Below, one piece after another: positions 1 through 7,709 of a stretch of DNA of 29,570 nt. This stretch comes from a virus: IMG/VR virus record IMGVR_UViG_3300037827_000181, positions 1 through 29,570 of that record, one strand, 5' to 3'. How positions within the stretch are numbered: the stretch's first letter is position 1; each line of letters starts with the position of its first letter. The notes beneath the pieces were generated by a model. That model saw only the letters and a list, made by a program, of their open reading frames with translations, ran no database searches and was not told where the DNA came from. The position numbers and the translations under genes were made by a program.

Positions 1-1
1 A

Positions 2-1501
2 TACCCCGGCGCACCGTCGGAGCTCGGGAAAGACAACCTCGCCGTCGGGATGCCCGGTGCTCCCGGTGCCGCGCCAGCGGAGCCCGTCGCAGACACGGAC
101 CTGAACGCCCCGCCCGCTGTTGAGGGTGGCGAGAACCTCGGCCCCGAGTTCTCCGGTGTCCTCGTCATTGAGGGGCAGCCGACCGGCGACAAACGCAAAA
201 TCAACGCGGACGCCCTGACGTGGCGCGACCCGCCACTGCCGTTGATGCTGCTCGCCACCGAGACGCATGATCCAGAGGGGTTCGACATGAACGACCCCGC
301 CGTCATGGCTGGCCGAATCGAGGTGATCGGCCGAAGCGCCGGCGAGGGCGGCACGCAGCTCATCCCGTTCAGCGGCCACTTCCTCGCCACCGAGGACGGT
401 ATGTACGCCGCAGAACTCACCGAGCAAATGGGCCGCATGGGTGTCAGCGCAGACATCTCCACGCAGGACCGTGAGGTCACAATCACCGACGTCGATGACT
501 ACGGCATGCCGATCGACGGCGAAGAAACGATCACAGAGGGGATCATCCTTGGCGCTACCGCCTGCCCGTACCCGGCGTTCGCTGGCTGCTACATCGTGCT
601 CGGCGACGGCACCGACCTACCGGACGCGAAAGCGATCCCGCAAGCCGCCGAGGCACCCGCGGTTCCCGGCAAGCCCCCCACCGTCGTGGCTGCCGGCGGA
701 CAGTTGATCCACTGGATGACGTACGAGGAGTGCGCCGCGTGCGATGAGGGCATGGAGGTCATCGTCGCCTCCGGTGCCGGGCCCACGAGGCCCCCGAAGT
801 CATGGTTCGAGGACCCCTGCTTCACCGAGGGCGACGACCGGCTAGTCGAGATCCTTGGCCTCAACGGCCGCCGGGAAGACAAGTACGCCTGCCCGATCAC
901 CGTCACCGCCGACGGGCGGCTGTACGGCCACCTGGCGCCGTGGGGTGTCTGCCACTCCGGGAAACCCGGTTGTGTCACCGCGCCACCATCCGCAGCGGGG
1001 TACGCGCACTTCCACCACGGGCACCTGCTGACCGCGGAGGGCGAAAAGGTCCGCGTCGGTGCGCTGACCGCTGACGCCGCGCACGCGGCGCTCAAGCTCC
1101 ATGCTGCCGCTGCGATGGCGCACTACGACAACACCTCGACCGTCCTCGCCGACGTGGTAGCGGGAGACGACGAGTACGGCATCTGGCTAGCTGGCGCTGT
1201 GCGACCCGACGCGACCGAGGAGCAGATCCGCACCGCGACCTCGCGGCCACCATCCGGGGACTGGCGGGAGATCGGCGGCCAGCTCGAGCTCGTCGCCGCG
1301 CTGTGCGTTCCGGTCCCGGGGTTCCCTCTCGCCGTGGTCGCTCACGGCCATCAGCGGTCGCTCGTGGCGTACGGCGCGCAGGTCATGGACAGGCTCCGGC
1401 CCACGGAGACACAGCCCGTGGACTTGCTGGAGATCGCTCGTCCTGTGTTGACACGACTTGTTCACAGGGACGCGCGCGAGCGCATCGCCGCACTTGGCTA
1501 A
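2..1501 (+). CDS. capsid maturation (prohead) protease, 5' end outside window
   Basis: Likely prohead protease that cleaves capsid and scaffold during head maturation. The reading frame is open to the left edge. The first ATG (base 50) has no convincing ribosome binding site and opens a Pro/Ala-rich linker, so the true start is probably upstream and the entry is treated as partial. Counting from that ATG, residues 35-185 form the protease domain (GVLVIEGQPTGD, then DPPLPLML). Candidate catalytic residues are His73 in ETHDP and Ser133 in GVSADI, the usual His/Ser pattern of the HK97-type family. Residues about 280-440 form the extra C-terminal domain common in actinophage versions (CHSGKPGC, GYAHFHHG, AHYDNT, GIWLAGAVRP, GDWREIGGQLELVAAL). 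It sits directly upstream of the major capsid gene, as expected. Family assignment is by recall of motifs, not by search. Confidence 0.87.
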   Translation, partial: YPGAPSELGKDNLAVGMPGAPGAAPAEPVADTDLNAPPAVEGGENLGPEFSGVLVIEGQPTGDKRKINADALTWRDPPLPLMLLATETHDPEGFDMNDPAVMAGRIEVIGRSAGEGGTQLIPFSGHFLATEDGMYAAELTEQMGRMGVSADISTQDREVTITDVDDYGMPIDGEETITEGIILGATACPYPAFAGCYIVLGDGTDLPDAKAIPQAAEAPAVPGKPPTVVAAGGQLIHWMTYEECAACDEGMEVIVASGAGPTRPPKSWFEDPCFTEGDDRLVEILGLNGRREDKYACPITVTADGRLYGHLAPWGVCHSGKPGCVTAPPSAAGYAHFHHGHLLTAEGEKVRVGALTADAAHAALKLHAAAAMAHYDNTSTVLADVVAGDDEYGIWLAGAVRPDATEEQIRTATSRPPSGDWREIGGQLELVAALCVPVPGFPLAVVAHGHQRSLVAYGAQVMDRLRPTETQPVDLLEIARPVLTRLVHRDARERIAALG

Positions 1502-1521
1502 CACTCACCGTCTACCTGACC

Positions 1522-1551
1522 TTGAAGTTATGTCGGTAGACGCGCTACACT
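1522..1551 (+). promoter_or_regulatory. sigma70-like promoter for the major capsid gene
   Basis: TTGAAG at 1522-1527 and TACACT at 1546-1551 are separated by 18 bases in the 145-base gap after the protease gene. The start of transcription would fall near 1558, giving a leader of about 90 bases. A separate strong promoter for the major capsid protein fits its need for high expression. Inferred from hexamers only. Confidence 0.5.
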
Positions 1552-1561
1552 GCGACTAGCT

Positions 1562-1602
1562 GCGACCACGGGTCGCTCCTAGACGCTGGGTCACGGACCC
1601 GG
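1562..1602 (+). promoter_or_regulatory. twin hairpins in the capsid mRNA leader
   Basis: Two perfect inverted repeats follow the predicted transcript start. GCGACC/GGTCGC (1562-1576) and GGGTC/GACCC (1588-1600) each enclose the same three-base loop ACG. The second stem can be extended by a G-T and a C-G pair. No T-run follows, so they are unlikely to be terminators. They may stabilise the capsid mRNA or modulate its translation; the ribosome binding site AGGAG at 1634-1638 lies further down. Confidence 0.4.
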
Positions 1603-1646
1603 CTTCGCTCTCGACAACAACCCTTCGAGCACTAGGAGCAGGCGCC

Positions 1647-3386
1647 GTGGATGAGATTCGTGAGCTGATAGGCAGGCTCGGACAGCTAACCGACGAGGAG
1701 TTCACGCACCTCACCGACCTCGTCCGTGCACAGGCAGGCGAGGTCAAGGACGACGACGTCTCCGACGAGGCGACCTCGCTCCTGAGCGAGCTAGCGGATA
1801 TCACCGACCAGATCGTCGCGGAGAAGACCGCCCGCGAGACGAAGGCACAGGAAGGTATCGAGGCGCGCCAGTCTGCCCGCGAGCGGATCAGGGCCATCGA
1901 AGCGCAGGAGGAGCCGGAGGGCGAGCCCGCACCGGAGGAGACCCCGGAGGAGGCTGAGGAGGAGAAACCGGACCCCGAGGCCGAGGAAACCGAGGAGACC
2001 CCCGAGGGCGCCCCGGCACCCGAGCCCGTCACCGCAACAGGCGCCGTGCAGCGCCTGGCACGCCGCGGGAAAGCCAAACCCTCCCCCGAGGCGGCACCGG
2101 AGCAGCCCAGGGGTGTCCTGACCGCCGCCGCCGGCTACCAGGCAGGCCGGCCGATCACCGACCGCGAGGATCTCGCGCAGGAGATGATCCGCCACCTGAA
2201 CCTCCTGGACAAGCGTGGGCCCGCCGGGAAGGTGATCGTCGCGAGCGCCCAGCTCGAGTACCCCGAGGACCGGAAGGTCTACGATGGCCCGAGGGACATC
2301 GAGATCGTGGAGCGGATCTGCGGCCCGAACGCCGAGGCATACGACCCCCGCACAGGCCAGGGTCTCGGGAAATCACTCACCGCGACGGGCGGGATCTGCC
2401 AGCCCGTAAACGTGGACTACGCGGTGCCGACGTGGGCGACTGCGGACACGCCGATCGTCAACGCGCTCCCGTCGTTCGAGGCGACCCGCGGCGGAATCAG
2501 GTTCGTCCAGCCCCCCGACATCGCGGAATGGGAAGGCGCGACAGGCATTTGGACGGAGGCCACCGACGCTGAACCCGCCGGGGCGACGAAGCCCGTGAAG
2601 GTGCTCGCGTGCGGCAACGAAGAATCCGCCTATGTCGAGGCCGTCTCGACGCGCATCGGGTTCGGCAACATGCAGTCCCGGTTCGCACCCGAGCAGGTCG
2701 CGGCCAACACGGACCTCGCGCTGGCCGCGGCGGCACGTGTCCGGGAGGAAAACCTCTTGAACCTCATCGAAGGGCTCTGCGTCAAGAAACTCGAAACGGC
2801 ACAGCACCTCAGCTACGCCCGCGACCTGATCGCCGCCGTGGACTACGCCCTCGCGGCGTACAGGAACCTCCACCGCATCCCGCGGAGCCAGGCGTTCACC
2901 GCGATCTTCCCCGAATGGGTCAAGGACCTCATCCGCACAGACATGGCCCGCGAGCAGGCGCACGACAATGGCGGCTCGTTCAACGTGTGGGAGATCACCG
3001 ACGAGCAGATCGAGAGCCTCTTCTCGATGCGTCACGTCAACGTGATCTGGCACCTTGACGGACAGAAGGAACCCACCTCCAAAAACTACAAAACACAGTA
3101 CTGGGCGGCCCCGGCTGAAGGCAAAAAGCTCGATGAACTCCTCCCGAACGAAGTGCTCCCGTGGTACTTCTTCCCCGAGGGTACCGTCCAGCGCCTCGAC
3201 GCCGGACGCCTCGACCTCGGCGTCGTCAGGGACTCCACCTTGGATGCCACGAATGATTACGAGACGTTTGTAGAGGTGTTCGAAACCGTGGTGAAACGCT
3301 CGTTTGCGAACGGTGTCTGGCAGATCCTCAGCTCGCTGAAGGCAACCGGCGGCTCCGCCGCCACCGTCACAGCGGTCGCACCGTAA
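1647..3386 (+). CDS. major capsid protein, HK97 fold, with N-terminal scaffold-like domain
   Basis: Main shell protein of the head. The GTG start is set by AGGAG at 1634-1638, eight bases upstream. The product has 579 residues. Residues 1-90 are a predicted coiled coil, residues about 85-125 are a very acidic Glu/Pro stretch, and the shell domain runs from about 155 to the end. The first part resembles the delta or scaffold domain that the prohead protease removes in this class. Shell-domain landmarks include CQPVNVDYAVPTWATADTPI, the Cys-bearing LNLIEGLCVKK, and the C-terminal FFPEGTVQRLDAGRLDLGVV and FVEVFETVVKRS, which match the actinophage capsid pattern I recall. The neighbouring protease supports the call. 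The cleavage site is not resolvable by eye. Confidence 0.88.
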   Translation: MDEIRELIGRLGQLTDEEFTHLTDLVRAQAGEVKDDDVSDEATSLLSELADITDQIVAEKTARETKAQEGIEARQSARERIRAIEAQEEPEGEPAPEETPEEAEEEKPDPEAEETEETPEGAPAPEPVTATGAVQRLARRGKAKPSPEAAPEQPRGVLTAAAGYQAGRPITDREDLAQEMIRHLNLLDKRGPAGKVIVASAQLEYPEDRKVYDGPRDIEIVERICGPNAEAYDPRTGQGLGKSLTATGGICQPVNVDYAVPTWATADTPIVNALPSFEATRGGIRFVQPPDIAEWEGATGIWTEATDAEPAGATKPVKVLACGNEESAYVEAVSTRIGFGNMQSRFAPEQVAANTDLALAAAARVREENLLNLIEGLCVKKLETAQHLSYARDLIAAVDYALAAYRNLHRIPRSQAFTAIFPEWVKDLIRTDMAREQAHDNGGSFNVWEITDEQIESLFSMRHVNVIWHLDGQKEPTSKNYKTQYWAAPAEGKKLDELLPNEVLPWYFFPEGTVQRLDAGRLDLGVVRDSTLDATNDYETFVEVFETVVKRSFANGVWQILSSLKATGGSAATVTAVAP

Positions 3387-3422
3387 AGAGAAGGCCGAGC
3401 GGACTAAGGGAGGGATCACGGG

Positions 3423-4781
3423 ATGACTGCGACCAATCGCCTGGCGGTCGTCGTACCCGCGATCCCCCCCCTGCCGCCCACCCTCAGCCTGCTCAACAGC
3501 GCACTCAGACCCGACAACACGAGCGACCCCGACATCGGCGGGTCGCTCAAGGCGATCACCGCGGAGCAGTTGGCCGCGCTCCCCGCGGGCCTGCGCCAGG
3601 AGCTGGAGGCCCGCGAGGGCGACGCCTGGGTCAGGGGCATTACCTACGCGCCCGAGAACCACTGGGCGGTCGAGCTACGCGACGGGTGCGACACGACCTC
3701 CGTGGATGCCCCGTCGATCCCGGCGCCGAAGAAACTCGAAGGCACCGCGAAAGCCGGCGGCGGCACCGTCCCCGCCGAAGCCCTCGAATACGCCGTGACC
3801 GCGGTCAACGCGAACGGCGAGACGACCGGCTCGACCATCCTCAAAATCACGCCACTACTCGAAGGCATCGTCGTTCTCACATGGGAGAAGTCGAACGACA
3901 CCGCCGAATACCGCGTGTACCGCTGCAAAGGCGGCGTCAAAAAACCGCTGCGGATCAAAGGCGCGAAAGTCGCCGCGCCAACCGAGGAGACTACGCTCAC
4001 CGTTACCTACACGGACACGGGCGAAGCAACAGAAGCGGGGAAAGAACTCCCGACGTCGAACACGACGGGTGGCAAAGGGACATACACGAACCTGGCGATC
4101 GTCACGGCGATCCCGTATGTGCTGGAGGCGATCGACCGCTGCACCACATTCGGTTTCGAGGAGCGCGATTTCAAGGGCCGCGCTGAACGGCTGCTGGAGA
4201 ACGGCCAGCACCAGGGTTTGGAGAAGGAGTGGTGGTCCGGGGCGCTAGCTCAGGCGAAGGAACTCCCCAACATGTATCTGACGAAGAAAGCGGAAACGGG
4301 CTGGACCCCGGAAAACCTCACACCATCCGGCGGCGCAGCATCGGTTGTCCGTGGCTTGCAGATCCTCCAGGACGCCCTCGCCGAATGCGGGTTCGGCGGT
4401 ATCGGCATGATCCACGTGCAGCGCCAGACGGCCACAAATGCCTTGACCGTCGCCGACAGCGACCCGCATTTCACCGTCAAGGACAACAAGATGTACGACC
4501 TGTTCGGGAACCTCATCGTGCCCGGTGTCGGCTACAACGGCAAGGTCGGATTCGAAGGCAAAGAAGCCAAAGAAGGCAACGCCTGGATATGCGCCACCGA
4601 TCTCGTCGCGGCCCGAGTCGAGGACAAGCCGACGATCTTCACTCCGACGTTCGCTGAAATGACGGACTGGGGGCAGGCCGGGGAACCAAACACTGTCACG
4701 ACGCGCGCAGAGAAGTTCGGCATCGCCTACTCGGACGGTGCCTGCGGCCCGTTCTGGGTTGAAGTGGAACTCCAAAAATGA
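3423..4781 (+). CDS. head structural protein with inserted Ig/FN3-like domain
   Basis: Probable virion head component, possibly a minor capsid or decoration protein. The start at 3423 follows an AGGGAGG ribosome binding site. The 452 residues divide into an N-terminal part (1-95), an inserted domain (about 98-215) and a C-terminal part (about 218-452). The inserted part has the look of a fibronectin type III or Ig-like beta sandwich: ALEYAVTAVNANGETTGS, VVLTWEKSNDTAEYRVYR. The flanking parts contain RGITYAPENHW, DRCTTFGFEERDF and ALAECGFGGIGMIHVQ, which I associate with a conserved actinophage protein encoded just after the capsid gene. Its exact role is not known to me. Two cysteines (near 89 and 240) flank the insertion in the linear sequence. 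Confidence 0.6.
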   Translation: MTATNRLAVVVPAIPPLPPTLSLLNSALRPDNTSDPDIGGSLKAITAEQLAALPAGLRQELEAREGDAWVRGITYAPENHWAVELRDGCDTTSVDAPSIPAPKKLEGTAKAGGGTVPAEALEYAVTAVNANGETTGSTILKITPLLEGIVVLTWEKSNDTAEYRVYRCKGGVKKPLRIKGAKVAAPTEETTLTVTYTDTGEATEAGKELPTSNTTGGKGTYTNLAIVTAIPYVLEAIDRCTTFGFEERDFKGRAERLLENGQHQGLEKEWWSGALAQAKELPNMYLTKKAETGWTPENLTPSGGAASVVRGLQILQDALAECGFGGIGMIHVQRQTATNALTVADSDPHFTVKDNKMYDLFGNLIVPGVGYNGKVGFEGKEAKEGNAWICATDLVAARVEDKPTIFTPTFAEMTDWGQAGEPNTVTTRAEKFGIAYSDGACGPFWVEVELQK

Positions 4782-4800
4782 CGACACGAGGAGCAATCGC

Positions 4801-6036
4801 ATGTCCGTACTAACACCAGGCGCGAGCATCTTCGTGAAGGCGTTCCGCGTCGCTAAGCTCACCGAAGAAGGCAACATCGTCGCTGGCGCCGAAACGATCG
4901 CTACGAAAGACGGCATGAAGCTCACGCTGACGCCCGTCATGGAGACCGGCGCGGATATCGTCAACAAGAACGCGAACGACGATATCGCGGCGATGGGAAA
5001 GGCCGGCGACAAAATCAAGTATTTCACCGTCGCGCTGGAACTCGCGAAGCCCGACCCCGCGCTGGAAGCGATGTGCTGCGGCGGCACGCTCGTCGGCTCC
5101 ACGGCAGCGGCGCTCGGCGAACCGTCAGGGTTGAAAGTCGTGCCGCAGGAAACGCTCGGGTCGCTCGCGAAAGGTACCTACGGGTACCGCGCGACCCTTT
5201 TCAATGCCTTCGGTGAGACGCCGGCCGAGGCGGACGTGTCAGCGACAGCGGCAGCGACGAGCCCGGAAAACATGATCGTGCTGTCCGGGGTCACGATGCC
5301 CTCGGGCGCCCTCGGCGTGAACATCTATGGGCGCACGATCGGCCAGGAGCAGTTCATCGGCTCGATTCTCAACATCGGCAGCCAGACCGCAGGGACGATC
5401 CTCGCAAAAGCGGTGAAAGCGAACACCCCGACAAAAATCAAAGTGACGGCCCTCACGGAATCCATCCAGAAGGGCACAACCTTCCAGATCACGGGGGACA
5501 CAAACACCCCGAAGGTAACTTTCAAGGTGCTGGCGTTCGCCGCGAAGGGCACCGTCGAACTCGAAGTCGAAGCGAACGCCGAAGTCCTGACCGAAATCAA
5601 AACGGCGGTCATCATCCCCGTCCTCGTAGACGCCGGTACTGTCACACCGAACGGGGCGTTCCCGACAACGGATAGCACGGCGGGTCCGGGTGAAAACGTT
5701 GGCTACCAGGCACCGGAACTCGGGCCAGTCGCGAACCCGGCCGGCGTGTCGATCGAGGCATTCTCCTACAGCTACCTGGAGGGCAACCCCTCCCCGACGC
5801 AGCCGTTCTGGTGGTGGGCGATCCCGCGCGTGCGGTACATGCACATCCAGCCGAGGGATCTGACGAACGCGAACACCGCGACGATCATGGAGGGCCAGGC
5901 ATTCCAGAACCCGAACTGGGAAAAAGGACCCTCCGGCTACTACCCGGCGGATACCACGAAGGCGTGGCAGCGGATCAGGTGCGGCAAGCAGATGGTGCCT
6001 GCCACATCCTACGAACCGACCCTCGCCGTCGCGTAA
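4801..6036 (+). CDS. structural protein with two inserted beta domains, candidate major tail (tube) protein
   Basis: The start at 4801 is chosen because GAGGAG lies at the right distance upstream. An in-frame ATG at 4738 overlaps the previous gene and has no such site. The 411-residue product has a body in two pieces (1-105 and about 300-411; SVLTPGASIFVKAFRVAKL, then WWWAIPRVRYMHIQPRDL and FQNPNWEKGP). An Ig/FN3-like domain fills about 108-205 (GTYGYRATLFNAFGETPAEA), and a second beta-rich module fills about 208-275 (GTTFQITGDTNTPKVTFK). That second module recurs in the beta-helix spike encoded at 7710-9662. No other tail-tube candidate is encoded before the tape measure, so major tail protein is the best guess. 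A head decoration protein is the main alternative. Confidence 0.5.
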   Translation: MSVLTPGASIFVKAFRVAKLTEEGNIVAGAETIATKDGMKLTLTPVMETGADIVNKNANDDIAAMGKAGDKIKYFTVALELAKPDPALEAMCCGGTLVGSTAAALGEPSGLKVVPQETLGSLAKGTYGYRATLFNAFGETPAEADVSATAAATSPENMIVLSGVTMPSGALGVNIYGRTIGQEQFIGSILNIGSQTAGTILAKAVKANTPTKIKVTALTESIQKGTTFQITGDTNTPKVTFKVLAFAAKGTVELEVEANAEVLTEIKTAVIIPVLVDAGTVTPNGAFPTTDSTAGPGENVGYQAPELGPVANPAGVSIEAFSYSYLEGNPSPTQPFWWWAIPRVRYMHIQPRDLTNANTATIMEGQAFQNPNWEKGPSGYYPADTTKAWQRIRCGKQMVPATSYEPTLAVA

Positions 6037-6042
6037 GGTCCA

Positions 6043-6930
6043 ATGCCGACACCCCGGACAGGCGCGTGCGCCCCCTGGGTGTCGGCCCCCACCCTCGAAG
6101 CCCTCCCGACCATCAAGGCGAAGATCGAAGCTCTCCTTGAGAAGGGGACAACGCGGGAGGAAGTAGAAGCACTGTGCGCGAAATGCGCCACAGCAGCGAG
6201 TGACGCGCTGTACGAGAAATCGGGGAAAATCTTCCCCGGCCAGTGCGGCCCTGTGACCGTCAGGCCAGTCAGCCGGCCGACGGATATCGACACGCGGGCG
6301 TGGGGCGCGACGCTCTCCACCGTGGGGTGGGTCGCATCGCAGGGGTTCGCGTCCGCGTACGGGTCATTCAACCCCGCCGTGTTGGCGCACTACGGGACAC
6401 TGGAGCCACCGCAGATCGAGCTGCCGTACCCCGTCACCGAGATCATCCAAGTGAAGATCGACGGAACGGTCATCCCCGCCGATGAATACGAGCTGCGGGA
6501 CTTCAAGACCCTCGTCCGCCTCCGGCCATCCGCGAGCGCGATCCCTACCGCCCGCTGGGGATGGCCCACGAGCCAGATCATGGACCTGCCGGACACCGAA
6601 CCCGGCACGTTCAGCGTCACATACATGTATGGCAACCCGCCACCAGCCGGGGGGCTGCTCGCCGCGGAAAAGCTCGCCGAAGTCGTGCTCCTCCCGAAGC
6701 TCGGGGACACCACGCACTACCCCAAGCGCGTCACGAACGTCCAGCGGCAGGGCGTCAGTGCGATGGTCACAGACGTGCTGGACTTGGTGATGAAGGGCGG
6801 CACAGGGATCTACGAGGTAGAGCTGTTCATCACCACCTACAACCCGAACAAACTCAAGCGGCAAGCCGCTGTCTGGTCGCCGGACCTCGGACGCCCCGGC
6901 CGGCGGACCGAACAACCCTCCCTCCCCTAA
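6043..6930 (+). CDS. head-to-tail adaptor (connector) protein
   Basis: Likely forms the ring below the portal that joins head and tail. The product has 295 residues. Motifs match the actinophage adaptor family I recall: CGPVTVRPVSRPTD, PVTEIIQVKIDGTVIPADEYELRDFKTLVRL, a Trp-rich turn ARWGWP, FSVTYMYGNPPPAGG, AAEKLAEVVLLP, YPKRVTNVQRQGVS and GTGIYEVELFITTYNP. It begins seven bases after the previous stop with only a weak AAGG site, suggesting coupling to upstream translation. The N-terminal 65 residues are helical and Cys-containing (ALCAKCATAAS). The basic C-terminal tail (GRPGRRTEQ) is probably flexible. Confidence 0.75.
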   Translation: MPTPRTGACAPWVSAPTLEALPTIKAKIEALLEKGTTREEVEALCAKCATAASDALYEKSGKIFPGQCGPVTVRPVSRPTDIDTRAWGATLSTVGWVASQGFASAYGSFNPAVLAHYGTLEPPQIELPYPVTEIIQVKIDGTVIPADEYELRDFKTLVRLRPSASAIPTARWGWPTSQIMDLPDTEPGTFSVTYMYGNPPPAGGLLAAEKLAEVVLLPKLGDTTHYPKRVTNVQRQGVSAMVTDVLDLVMKGGTGIYEVELFITTYNPNKLKRQAAVWSPDLGRPGRRTEQPSLP

Positions 6931-6946
6931 GCACAAGGAGCTCGTC

Positions 6947-7207
6947 ATGTCACTACCCATAGGTCGCCTGGTCCGTGCGGGCGCCACAGACCCCGAGATC
7001 GCCCAGCTCCAAGCCGAGCATGAGGAAGCCACCCCGGCGGAGCGCACGAGCCTCCTCACGCGCCTGGAGGGCATCGTGGACCAGGACATCCACGAGTGGC
7101 TCCAGAAGCTCCGCGCGGATGGCCACTTCGGCAAGCCAGCCCAGGCGGAGACCGAGGAGGAGACCCCGGAGCTCGAGACCGAGAAGCCTGCGGCGAAAAC
7201 TAAGTGA
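6947..7207 (+). CDS. small conserved helical protein of the head-tail region
   Basis: 86-residue protein with a good ribosome binding site (AAGGAG) before ATG 6947. It is helical, then ends in an acidic and Lys-rich tail (EETPELETEKPAAKTK). I do not know its function. Its first 62 residues align with the N-terminus of the tail fibre encoded at 10011-11315. Both start with LP and RL, share a Gly-containing turn, an LQ pair, and the pattern QD-x-x-EWL-x-x-x-RA-x-x-HF. This suggests a virion docking or oligomerisation module that exists both alone and fused to a fibre. The stop overlaps the next start (GTGA), so the two are translationally coupled. Confidence 0.6.
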   Translation: MSLPIGRLVRAGATDPEIAQLQAEHEEATPAERTSLLTRLEGIVDQDIHEWLQKLRADGHFGKPAQAETEEETPELETEKPAAKTK

Positions 7208-7692
7208 GCGTCCTCGAACTCGGCCGCAAAACACTCACACTGTTCGAGGCCCAGCTAGAAGCCCAAGGCGTCGAACTACCCAAGGACCGTCGGTACATAG
7301 GCCCCGGGGTCCTCCCGGCGTGGGATGGTGAACAGCTCACCGTCAACCTTCAGCAGCTCACGCAGGGCAGGCCGGGCGCCCCGTTCGTCGGGACGTACAT
7401 CTCGGGTGCGGAGACGTTGCAGGCGCAGTTCGCTGTCAGCCTCGTCCGGGTGGTCCCGGCCCTGGAGGCCGAGGGGCAGCTTGAGGCGATGATCCCCGAA
7501 GCCGGCGAACTAAGCGCGTCGGGTGAACAGACCATCACCGACGCGGAAGCCCTCATGGATGCCGCGGTCGCGATCCATGCCGCGAACACCCTTGTCGAAC
7601 AGGGGAAGGGGTTCGCGATCGACGGCGTATCACCGATGGGACCCGAGGGTGCCCTGGCGTGCAACCGGCTGCTGTTCACCGTCTCGCTATAG
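7204..7692 (+). CDS. tail terminator / head-tail connector-like protein
   Basis: The 162-residue product begins at GTG 7204, overlapping the upstream stop as GTGA. Motifs VLELGRKTLTLFEAQLEAQGVELPKDRRYIGPGVLPAWDGEQLTVNLQQL are split here by position: helical N-terminus to about residue 20, then RYIGPG and AWDGEQLTV near 35-50, and QGRPGAP near 57-63. This order is what I recall for actinophage proteins encoded just after the head-tail adaptor and often labelled tail terminator or neck protein. The C-terminal half has TISDAEALMDAA-type helical residues and ends in LFTVSL. Role inferred from position and motif recall. Confidence 0.5.
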   Translation: MSVLELGRKTLTLFEAQLEAQGVELPKDRRYIGPGVLPAWDGEQLTVNLQQLTQGRPGAPFVGTYISGAETLQAQFAVSLVRVVPALEAEGQLEAMIPEAGELSASGEQTITDAEALMDAAVAIHAANTLVEQGKGFAIDGVSPMGPEGALACNRLLFTVSL

Positions 7693-7709
7693 GAGAAAGG
7701 GGGGGTGCG

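Noticed and set aside
2373-3662. Long minus-strand open frame of 429 codons
   Set aside because: It is the mirror of the major capsid gene and overlaps the next start. High GC gives long antisense frames; it has no ribosome binding site or domain features.
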